8,685 nucleotides of DNA, taken from the NCBI GenBank assembly GCA_964351875.1, contig CAYGQC010000162.1:1-8685 (forward strand). The letters run 5' to 3'. Source of the DNA: JANSWO01 sp964351875 (GTDB taxonomy: Bacteria; Pseudomonadota; Gammaproteobacteria; Pseudomonadales; Azotimanducaceae). The translations under genes and the position numbers were made by a program. This document shows positions 1 through 5,465 of the stretch, piece by piece. How positions within the stretch are numbered: the stretch's first letter is position 1; each line of letters begins with the position of its first letter. The notes under the pieces are model-generated. The model worked only from the letters and a program-made list of their open reading frames with translations, did not search any database and was not told the origin of the DNA.

Positions 1-47
1 GATTGTTGCCGCGCTACCCAGAGCAAGTCGAGGTAACGATCCGTTAA
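1..47 (+). CDS. Possible 3' end of an upstream gene (partial)
   Basis: Reading from position 3, the frame gives LLPRYPEQVEVTIR followed by a TAA stop at 45-47. The residue mix looks like the end of a normal protein. In the frame starting at position 1 the peptide is Cys/Arg-rich and less protein-like, and the frame starting at position 2 is the upstream extension of the next gene with no start codon. Only 14 codons are visible, so the family cannot be named. If real, it would end 38 bases before the arsC-like start and could be the first gene of that plus-strand cluster. It could equally be noncoding leader. Confidence 0.25.
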   Translation, partial: LLPRYPEQVEVTIR

Positions 48-73
48 ACAATCGCCACTGCAATCGCCATTAT

Positions 74-78
74 AGGAG
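74..78 (+). promoter_or_regulatory. Ribosome binding site of the arsC-like gene
   Basis: AGGAG lies 7 bases before the GTG at 86. It decides the start: the reading frame stays open back to position 2 but has no ATG, GTG or TTG upstream of 86. Confidence 0.7.
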
Positions 79-85
79 CGCCCGC

Positions 86-433
86 GTGTCCGACGTCACC
101 ATCTACCACAACCCGAGATGTTCAAAGTCCCGGGCCACGCTCGCGCTATTGGAGGCGCAGGGTATCAGTGCTGAGGTTGTGGAGTATCTGAAAGAACCCT
201 TGTCAGCAGAAGCACTCAAAGAGTTAGCGAAGATGCTCGGTGGCCGTCTGGCCGATATGACCCGTAGCGGCGAGAGTGTCTTTACGGAACTGGGTCTGGC
301 GGACGCTAACGAGGACACACTCGCCGAGGCGATGGCCAGCCATCCCATACTGATGCAGCGGCCGATCGTCTGCCATCAGGGCAAAGCCGAGATCGGCCGG
401 CCACCCGAGGCCGTTCTGTCACTTTTTGACTGA
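86..433 (+). CDS. arsC: ArsC-family arsenate reductase-like protein (glutaredoxin-type, YfgD-like)
   Basis: A 115-residue cytoplasmic thioredoxin-fold protein of the ArsC family, which in its classical form reduces arsenate to arsenite with glutathione and glutaredoxin. The N-terminal HNPRCSKSR motif places the catalytic cysteine at Cys12, as in plasmid R773 ArsC. Arg60, Arg92 and Arg105 match the arginine triad that binds the oxyanion, and the HPILMQRPIV block is at 86-95. The protein is shorter than R773 ArsC (about 140 residues) and resembles the chromosomal E. coli YfgD group, whose physiological substrate is less certain. It starts with GTG behind a good AGGAG site. There is no arsR, arsB or arsH nearby; the neighbours are wrbA (47 bases downstream) and DUF2069. 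A general thiol-redox role is therefore as likely as arsenic resistance. The family call is secure; true arsenate reduction is unproven. Confidence 0.9.
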   Translation: MSDVTIYHNPRCSKSRATLALLEAQGISAEVVEYLKEPLSAEALKELAKMLGGRLADMTRSGESVFTELGLADANEDTLAEAMASHPILMQRPIVCHQGKAEIGRPPEAVLSLFD

Positions 434-464
434 GCCAAACCCGCCACACCCCAGCCAACGGATT

Positions 465-469
465 AAGGA
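465..469 (+). promoter_or_regulatory. Ribosome binding site of wrbA
   Basis: AAGGA lies 11 bases before the ATG at 481, a somewhat long but acceptable spacing. It is the only purine-rich site in the 47-base gap after arsC. Confidence 0.5.
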
Positions 470-480
470 CAACCCAGCCC

Positions 481-1077
481 ATGAGCTACATTCTGGTGCT
501 CTACTACTCTCGCGACGGCGCGACCGCTCGACTCGCGCGCGAAGTTGCTCGCGGCGTGACCAGTGAGGGCGGCTTCGAGGCGAAGCTTCGATGCGTCCCT
601 CCAGTCTCGACCGACACCGCTCAAACCGCGCCTTATGTGCCTGAGACGGGAGCGGTCTACTGCACCAAGGACGAACTGGTCAACTGTTCAGGCCTGCTGC
701 TCGGCAGCCCGACCCGGTTCGGCAACATGGCGGCGCCCATCAAGTACTTCCTGGACGGCACTGCTGATCTGTGGGCCCAGAACACGCTCGAAGGCAAACC
801 AGCGGGCGTCTTCACGACCACCAGCTCCATGCACGGCGGGCAGGAAAGCACTCTGCTCAGCATGATGTTGCCCCTGTTTCACCACGGCATGATTGTCGCA
901 GGGCTGCCTTACAGCGAGCCGGCACTGGCAAAGACCACGAGCGGCGGCACGCCCTACGGCGCCTCCCACGTAGGCGGCTATCCACCGAAGGCAACGCTTA
1001 CCGATGACGAAACGACCCTCGCGCGCGCGCTCGGCCATCGAATTGCGCGTCTTGCCGGGCAGTTGTCATCAAAGTGA
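481..1077 (+). CDS. wrbA: WrbA-family NAD(P)H:quinone oxidoreductase
   Basis: A 198-residue flavodoxin-like protein, the normal length for WrbA. Characterised members bind FMN, form cytoplasmic tetramers and reduce quinones by two electrons using NADH or NADPH, which avoids semiquinone radicals. Visible motifs, in order: the FMN-phosphate loop YYSRDGATARLA at 8-19; GSPTRFGNMAAPIKYFLD at 75-92; the glycine-rich SMHGGQE at 116-122; the HHG motif at 134-136, which faces the flavin in WrbA; and GGTPYGASHVGG at 155-166. The ATG has an AAGGA site upstream. The stop overlaps the start of the DUF2069 gene in the sequence GTGA, so the two are probably translationally coupled. Its position between an ArsC-like reductase and DUF2069 is a grouping I recall from Pseudomonas and relatives. 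No truncation or missing motif is seen. Confidence 0.95.
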   Translation: MSYILVLYYSRDGATARLAREVARGVTSEGGFEAKLRCVPPVSTDTAQTAPYVPETGAVYCTKDELVNCSGLLLGSPTRFGNMAAPIKYFLDGTADLWAQNTLEGKPAGVFTTTSSMHGGQESTLLSMMLPLFHHGMIVAGLPYSEPALAKTTSGGTPYGASHVGGYPPKATLTDDETTLARALGHRIARLAGQLSSK

Positions 1078-1475
1078 GCGAGGTGCACACGAGCACGCTA
1101 GTCGACGACCCTGCAGGCCTGGCCCGCCCGTGGCGCTGGCTGTCGATTGCTATTGCGACGGTCATGGCAGTGTTGGTTGTCAGCAACCGGATCGAGGCCA
1201 GCGAAGCTTGGGCCATGCCTGCAATATTGCTGTTGGTTTTTGAGCTGGCACCGCTCGTTGCCGTGGTGGCGCTTGCTCGCGTCGGCGCACGCAAGGGTGT
1301 CGTCGTCGCGATGTTACTGGGGATGCTTTACGTCGCCCACGCCGCGCTCATTGCAACCAGTCCAGATTCGCGCTGGCTTGGCGGCCTGGAGTTGCTGCTT
1401 GCTCTAGCGCTGTTCGGATCGCTGTTTATGGTCGGTCGCGCGCTGCTGGCGGAGGAACGACGGCTCAACCCCTAG
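1074..1475 (+). CDS. DUF2069 family inner-membrane protein
   Basis: A 133-residue predicted inner-membrane protein with four hydrophobic segments at about 21-37, 48-69, 75-95 and 102-124. It has a short polar N-terminus (1-20) and a charged C-terminal tail (AEERRLNP). Length, topology and position directly after wrbA match the DUF2069 family, whose function is unknown. It starts with GTG, overlapping the wrbA stop by 4 bases, and has no clear Shine-Dalgarno sequence of its own, so translation probably depends on ribosomes finishing wrbA. Its last 11 bases overlap the 3' end of the convergent GNAT gene. I see no catalytic motif. A role linked to quinone or membrane redox state is only guilt by association with WrbA. 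Confidence 0.8.
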   Translation: MSEVHTSTLVDDPAGLARPWRWLSIAIATVMAVLVVSNRIEASEAWAMPAILLLVFELAPLVAVVALARVGARKGVVVAMLLGMLYVAHAALIATSPDSRWLGGLELLLALALFGSLFMVGRALLAEERRLNP

Positions 1476-1932
1476 CGGCCGGTGAGCCTTCGAGGCATTT
1501 CTCGAAAAGAAGGCGATAGTCCGGCCTGGCTAAGCCGTCGCGCCTCAGCTCGATCAACTCGTAGCCGTTGCGCGCCAGCAGGATGCGCATGGCAATAAAG
1601 CGGTTGCGGGTTTTCACGCGAATCGATCGGTAACCCTGCGCGGCAACCCAGCGTTCCTGTTCAGTCAGCAATCGCTGCGCGATACCCCTGCCCCGATGTT
1701 CCGGCAGCACAGCACCCAGCCAGCTGTACCAGCTGCCGTCCGTCCAGCGTCTGTAACCAATCTTGTAGCCAACAGGTTCTTCGCCATCGAAAGCGATCAG
1801 AGCCAGGGGATCCGGCTGGGCAAGACGCTCCGCCAGTTGCTCAGCATCGATCTCAGTAAATTCCGGTGTCTGGCCGATAACCCTGAGCAGCAGACCGTTA
1901 TTTACGCTGGCTTCAAGACGAATCACGTCCAC
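1465..1932 (-). CDS. GNAT family N-acetyltransferase
   Basis: A 155-residue single-domain GNAT protein that would transfer an acetyl group from acetyl-CoA to an amine. The acetyl-CoA pyrophosphate loop (motif A) is HRGRGIA at 79-85, preceded by the beta-strand SWLGAVLPE (70-78). The later block from about 106 to 127 (VKTRNRFIAMRILLARNGYEL) is the usual motif-B region. The substrate cannot be read from the sequence. It starts with GTG, 17 bases after the ABM gene, and the best Shine-Dalgarno-like sequence (AGGA overlapping the previous stop) is about 15 bases away, so the start is moderately certain. It is the last gene of the racemase/ligase operon. Protein acetyltransferases are known to switch off acyl-CoA synthetases such as PrpE, but those belong to other GNAT subtypes, so that link here is speculative. 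The 3' end overlaps DUF2069 on the opposite strand. Confidence 0.85.
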   Translation of the reverse strand: MDVIRLEASVNNGLLLRVIGQTPEFTEIDAEQLAERLAQPDPLALIAFDGEEPVGYKIGYRRWTDGSWYSWLGAVLPEHRGRGIAQRLLTEQERWVAAQGYRSIRVKTRNRFIAMRILLARNGYELIELRRDGLARPDYRLLFEKCLEGSPAARG

Positions 1933-1949
1933 GCTGAGCCAGTTAAGTC

Positions 1950-2324
1950 CTAGTGCACCACGTTCGGTGGAGGCTCGTCGGATGCATCATCCCGAGCCAT
2001 CGGCTCAAGATCGTCCTCGCCATCGTCAACCGACTGCACCGCATAGCGCCGAGTCACAATCTCGCCATTCACGATGTGTGGCAGTTCGCGCATGAAGGCT
2101 TCGACATGGGGCGTGTTGAAGTGCCGCATCAGCGCCTCCAGCGATTCCCACTCCTGCAACAGCATCAACGTGTTGGGATCACGCAGACCCACATAAAAGT
2201 CGTAGGCGAGGCAGCCTGGCTCCGACAGCGACGCCTGGGAGACCTCGCGGGCGAGGCCAAGAGCCTTCTCCCGGGCATCGGGCAACAGAGGGATGAGTCC
2301 CTGAACGATAATCATGGTGGACAT
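1950..2324 (-). CDS. Antibiotic biosynthesis monooxygenase (ABM) domain protein
   Basis: A 124-residue protein with one ABM domain (about 4-95), a dimeric ferredoxin-like alpha+beta fold. Family traits visible are the EPGCLAYDFY strand (35-44), DPNTLMLLQEWES (49-61) with the conserved Glu-Trp, and the HFNTPHVEAFM helix start (68-78). The closest well-known relatives are YgiN-type quinol monooxygenases and other cofactor-free oxygenases, but many members have unknown substrates. Residues 100-124 form an acidic, proline-containing tail (GEDDLEPMARDDASDEPPP) that lies outside the fold and is probably disordered. ATG start 14 bases after the ligase stop, with a weak AGGGG site about 11 bases upstream. 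ATG at codon 4 is a less likely start. It belongs to the racemase operon; an accessory oxidation or detoxification role is a guess. Confidence 0.85.
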   Translation of the reverse strand: MSTMIIVQGLIPLLPDAREKALGLAREVSQASLSEPGCLAYDFYVGLRDPNTLMLLQEWESLEALMRHFNTPHVEAFMRELPHIVNGEIVTRRYAVQSVDDGEDDLEPMARDDASDEPPPNVVH

Positions 2325-2338
2325 GTTACCGCACGCCC

Positions 2339-4222
2339 CTAGCGTGACCCGGCCATCACGTCACGAATCTCATCGATGATTGAGGGGTCATCGATGGTCG
2401 ACGGCACGCTGTACGGCTCACCATCGATCATCTTGCGCAGAATGCCGCGCAGGATCTTGCCGGAACGCGTTTTCGGCAGGCGCGCGACGACGTAGGCCCG
2501 TTTAAAGTTGGCGAACGGGCCAATTTGCGCCCGCACCAGCGCAACCAGTTCTGCGCGCAGCCGGTCAACGCCCGTGTTGACGCCATCCTTGAGTACCAGC
2601 AAACCCAGGGGTACCTGGCCCTTGTCAGCGTCAGCGATGCCAATCACGGCGCACTCAGCAATGGCCGCATGACCCGCAACGACCTCTTCCATCTGCCCAG
2701 TCGAGAGCCGATGACCGGCCACGTTAATCACGTCATCGATGCGGCCCATAATGAATACGTAACCGTCTTCGTCCCGATAGCCTCCATCGCCAGTCAGATA
2801 GAAACCGGGGAATCGAGAGAAATAGGTGTCCGTAAACCGATCATGATCACCCCAGACGGTCGGCAACGTGCCCGGCGGCAACGGTTCTTTCAGAACCACA
2901 GCGCCTTCCTCGCCGGCGCCGAGTTCGCGTCCGTCATCGTTGAGAATGCGCAAATCGAAGCCAGGCACTGGCAGCGTTGGCGAGCCCGCCTTGATAGGCA
3001 GCGCCTCAAGGCCAGGCATATTCGCGCAGATGGACCAGCCGGTTTCGGTCTGCCACCAATGATCGATGACGGGTACGCTCAGGATGCTCGACAGCCAATG
3101 GAAGGTAGGCGGATCGAGCCGCTCTCCGGCAACAAACAAGTTCTTAAGACAGCTAATGTCATGGCCAGCAAGAAGCAGAGCTTCTGGGTCTTCCTTGCGA
3201 ATGGCACGAAACGCGGTAGGCGCCACGAAAAAGGCTTTCACTCGATGTTCGGCAATCACGCGCCAGAACGCGCCGGCATCCGGCGTACGGACAGGCTTGC
3301 CCTCGTAGAGAACGGTTGTACAGCCCGCGATAAGCGGCCCGTAGACGATATAGGAATGGCCGACAACCCAGCCGACATCCGACGCCGCCCAATACACATC
3401 ACCCGGACCGCAGTCGTAGATCGCCTGCATCGTGTACGCCATGGCGACCGCGTGGCCGCCGTTGTCGCGCACTACGCCCTTGGGTTTGCCCGTCGTGCCG
3501 GACGTATACAGGATGTACAGCGGATCACAGGCATCAACCGGCACGGCGTCAACCGCGCCTGACTCTGCCTCCCAGGCACGCCAATCGATATCGCGAGACG
3601 CGATCATCTCCGCCTCGCACTGCCGCCGCTGCAGGACCACGCTGTGCGCAATCTTGTGCTCGGCCAACTCGATCGCTTCATCGAGCAGAGGCTTATAGGC
3701 GATGACATTGGCGAATTCGATGCCACAGGACGCGCTGAGAATCACCTTTGGTGTGGCATCGTCGATCCGCGCCGCTAGCTCCGGCGCCGCAAAGCCGCCA
3801 AACACCACGGAATGCACAGCGCCGATTCGAGCGCAGGCGAGCATCGCTATTGCCGCTTCCGGAACCATGGGCAGATAGATGATCACGCGATCACCTGCCT
3901 CGACACCCAGCTCCGTCAGCCCGCCCGCCACTTTCGCAACGCGCGCGAGCAACTCAGCGTACGTATAGCGCTCAACGATACCCGCAGCGGGAGAGTCGTA
4001 AATCAACGCGGTTGCGCCTCCCCGCCCCGCTTGCACGTGGCGGTCCAGGGCAAGCCAGCACGTATTGAGCTTGCCGCCGGCAAACCAGCGCCAGGCGCCA
4101 TTGGCGTCCTGGCTCAGTATCGACTCCGGCTGTTCGAACCATTCCAGCGCCTGGGCCTGCTCGGCCCAGAAGCCTTCCGGGTCGCTTTGGGCGCGACGGT
4201 AGTGATCGAGGTAGCGCCCCAC
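2339..4222 (-). CDS. prpE: Propionyl-CoA synthetase-like AMP-forming acyl-CoA ligase (PrpE type)
   Basis: A 627-residue ANL-superfamily adenylate-forming ligase, full length for PrpE. It would activate propionate or a related short or branched acid with ATP and CoA to give acyl-CoA, AMP and pyrophosphate. Visible motifs: an acetyl-CoA-synthetase-type N-terminal region (3-60); HSVVFGGFAAPELAARIDDA (137-156); the P-loop YTSGTTGKPKGV (239-250); WWQTETGW (389-396); the hinge GRIDDVINVAGHRLS (493-507); and PKTRSGKILR (583-592). The last contains the catalytic lysine Lys589, equivalent to the lysine that protein acetyltransferases modify in Salmonella PrpE. It starts with GTG, 3 bases after the racemase stop, with no Shine-Dalgarno site, implying reinitiation. 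No 2-methylcitrate-cycle genes (prpBCD) are adjacent. A larger 2-methyl-branched acid is therefore a plausible alternative substrate. Confidence 0.9.
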   Translation of the reverse strand: MGRYLDHYRRAQSDPEGFWAEQAQALEWFEQPESILSQDANGAWRWFAGGKLNTCWLALDRHVQAGRGGATALIYDSPAAGIVERYTYAELLARVAKVAGGLTELGVEAGDRVIIYLPMVPEAAIAMLACARIGAVHSVVFGGFAAPELAARIDDATPKVILSASCGIEFANVIAYKPLLDEAIELAEHKIAHSVVLQRRQCEAEMIASRDIDWRAWEAESGAVDAVPVDACDPLYILYTSGTTGKPKGVVRDNGGHAVAMAYTMQAIYDCGPGDVYWAASDVGWVVGHSYIVYGPLIAGCTTVLYEGKPVRTPDAGAFWRVIAEHRVKAFFVAPTAFRAIRKEDPEALLLAGHDISCLKNLFVAGERLDPPTFHWLSSILSVPVIDHWWQTETGWSICANMPGLEALPIKAGSPTLPVPGFDLRILNDDGRELGAGEEGAVVLKEPLPPGTLPTVWGDHDRFTDTYFSRFPGFYLTGDGGYRDEDGYVFIMGRIDDVINVAGHRLSTGQMEEVVAGHAAIAECAVIGIADADKGQVPLGLLVLKDGVNTGVDRLRAELVALVRAQIGPFANFKRAYVVARLPKTRSGKILRGILRKMIDGEPYSVPSTIDDPSIIDEIRDVMAGSR

Positions 4223-4239
4223 CTATCAGGCCCGGATAG
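4223..4239 (-). promoter_or_regulatory. Small stem-loop with tandem stops at the racemase-ligase junction
   Basis: On the minus strand CTATC-CGGGCCT-GATAG forms a perfect 5-base stem with a 7-base loop and ends directly before the ligase GTG. It contains the racemase stop TGA followed at once by an in-frame TAG. No Shine-Dalgarno sequence is present. A role in stop/restart coupling is an inference; the stem is short and may be chance. Confidence 0.3.
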
Positions 4240-5356
4240 CGTTGGCCGCTTTCAGCGCGGCAATGTCAGCCTCTGACACGCCCGCTTCAGTCAGCACGGA
4301 TACCGTATCTTCGCCAGGCGCTCGCGGAGCACCCTGCACGGTCGGAACCGAGCGGGAGAAGCGCGGTGCCGGTGCGGGCTGAACGACGCCGTCAATCTCG
4401 AGGTAGGCATCGCGCGCCTTGGCGTGCGGGTGATCGGGGGCTTCCCAGATGGACAGCACCGGCGCAAAGCAGACGTCGGTGCCCTCCATGATCGCGCACC
4501 ACTCAGCGCGCGTCTTGGTCTTGAACACCTCGGTCAGTTCGGCCTTGAACTCATCCCAGCGAGACGGATCGTGCTGTGCGGAAAAGCGTTCCTTGTCGAG
4601 ACCCGCAAGCTCAACGAGCAGCGCGTAGAACTGCGGCTCTATCGAGCCCAGGGAGATGTACTCGCCACCCTTGGTCTCATAGACCTCATAGAAGTGCGCG
4701 CCGGTGTCGAGCAGATTGGTACCGCGCTGATCGCTGAAGCGGCCTGCCGCCGCCATGGTATTGAACATGGACATGAGCGTTGCTGTGCCATCAACCATGG
4801 CCGCATCAACCACCTGGCCCTTGCCGCTCGACTTCGCTTCGAGCAACGCGCAGACCAGACCGAACGCGAGGAACATGCCGCCGCCGCCAAAATCACCCAC
4901 CAGATTCAGCGGTGGCACCGGGCGGTCACCCTTGCGGCCAATCGCATGCAATGCGCCGGCGAGCGAGATGTAGTTGATGTCGTGGCCAGCGGCCTGAGCC
5001 ATCGGGCCTTCCTGACCCCATCCCGTCATGCGGCCGTAGACCAGCGCCGGATTACGCGCCATGCACGCATCCGGTCCAATCCCGAGACGCTCGGTGACGC
5101 CTGGACGAAAGCCTTCGAACAAGGCATCTGCGCTTTCGCACAGCTTCAAAACCGCTTCGACCGCCGCCGGCTGTTTCATGTCCAGAGCGATGGACTTGCG
5201 GCCACGCTGGTGAACGTCTTTCGGCGCCGGTTGCTCTGGCCCGAGGCGCTCAATGCGGATCACTTCCGCACCCATATCGGACAACAGCATGCCGCAGAAC
5301 GGCCCCGGCCCAATGCCCGCCAGCTCGATGATTTTCAGCCCGTGTAGTGGTCCCAT
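4226..5356 (-). CDS. Alpha-methylacyl-CoA racemase (CaiB/BaiF, family III CoA-transferase fold)
   Basis: A 376-residue member of the CaiB/BaiF superfamily, clearly of the racemase branch. Racemases interconvert the 2R and 2S forms of 2-methylacyl-CoA esters so that S-specific acyl-CoA oxidases or dehydrogenases can begin beta-oxidation. The sequence aligns well with Mycobacterium tuberculosis MCR as I recall it: ELAGIGPGP at 11-19; FRPGVTERLGIGP at 83-95; AGHDINYIS at 123-131; PVPPLNLVGDFGGG at 147-160; GKGQVVDAAMVDG at 178-190; SIEPQFYA at 238-245. His125, Asp155 and Glu240 match MCR His126, Asp156 and Glu241, the residues used for proton transfer. A CoA-transferase in this superfamily would instead use a catalytic Asp near residue 169 and lack this His/Asp/Glu set. 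ATG start with a strong GGGGGAG site. First gene of the operon, followed 3 bases later by the acyl-CoA ligase. Confidence 0.95.
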   Translation of the reverse strand: MGPLHGLKIIELAGIGPGPFCGMLLSDMGAEVIRIERLGPEQPAPKDVHQRGRKSIALDMKQPAAVEAVLKLCESADALFEGFRPGVTERLGIGPDACMARNPALVYGRMTGWGQEGPMAQAAGHDINYISLAGALHAIGRKGDRPVPPLNLVGDFGGGGMFLAFGLVCALLEAKSSGKGQVVDAAMVDGTATLMSMFNTMAAAGRFSDQRGTNLLDTGAHFYEVYETKGGEYISLGSIEPQFYALLVELAGLDKERFSAQHDPSRWDEFKAELTEVFKTKTRAEWCAIMEGTDVCFAPVLSIWEAPDHPHAKARDAYLEIDGVVQPAPAPRFSRSVPTVQGAPRAPGEDTVSVLTEAGVSEADIAALKAANAIRA

Positions 5357-5362
5357 CGGAAT

Positions 5363-5369
5363 CTCCCCC
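5363..5369 (-). promoter_or_regulatory. Ribosome binding site of the racemase operon
   Basis: GGGGGAG on the minus strand lies 6 bases before the ATG at 5356. It is the strongest Shine-Dalgarno site of this operon and marks the racemase gene as the likely entry point for translation. Confidence 0.75.
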
Positions 5370-5430
5370 AGTTAGAAAAGTGTTCGCTCGCACGACGCGC
5401 GGGGCGCCGATACGCAAATTCGCTTGGGCC

Positions 5431-5460
5431 CAGTTTAACAGGCTGACGAGCGGTAAACTG
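5431..5460. promoter_or_regulatory. Inverted repeat between the racemase operon and dinB (possible operator or divergent -10 pair)
   Basis: CAGTTTA at 5431-5437 and TAAACTG at 5454-5460 are perfect 7-base inverted arms separated by 16 bases, ending 5 bases before the dinB GTG. Each arm contains TAAACT on one strand, a 4-of-6 match to a sigma-70 -10 element. The plus-strand copy (5454-5459) would start transcription at about the dinB start codon. It does not match the gammaproteobacterial LexA box CTGT-N8-ACAG. The repeat is directly visible; its function as operator or promoter is inference. Confidence 0.4.
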
Positions 5461-5465
5461 AGGGG

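Noticed and set aside
49..69. Direct repeat CAATCGCCA at 49-57 and 61-69
   Set aside because: Only two 9-base copies 12 bases apart, with no further copies seen; not enough for an iteron, operator or CRISPR claim.
45..73. Possible sigma-70 promoter TAAACA-N17-CATTAT before arsC
   Set aside because: Each hexamer matches only 4 of 6, and the implied start near 80 would remove the good AGGAG ribosome binding site from the message.
86..433. An arsenic-resistance operon
   Set aside because: No arsR, arsB/acr3, arsA or arsH is present nearby; the neighbours are wrbA and DUF2069.
1018..1030. Alternating CG run near the end of wrbA
   Set aside because: Encodes an Ala/Arg-containing helix in frame; short and expected at this GC content.
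688..1038. A 116-codon minus-strand open frame inside wrbA
   Set aside because: Shadow of wrbA; no domain and no ribosome binding site seen.
2525..3562. A 345-codon open frame on the plus strand antisense to the ligase gene
   Set aside because: The opposite strand encodes a full-length ligase with all motifs. The antisense product is rich in Arg, His and Ala with no recognisable domain, as expected for a shadow frame in GC-rich DNA.
4826..4846. Hairpin GCTCGA...TCGAGC within the racemase gene
   Set aside because: Inside well-conserved coding sequence without a T-run; explained by codon choice in GC-rich DNA.
4424..5347. A 307-codon open frame on the plus strand antisense to the racemase gene
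   Set aside because: Same pattern: Arg/His-rich product with no motifs, fully covered by a well-supported gene.
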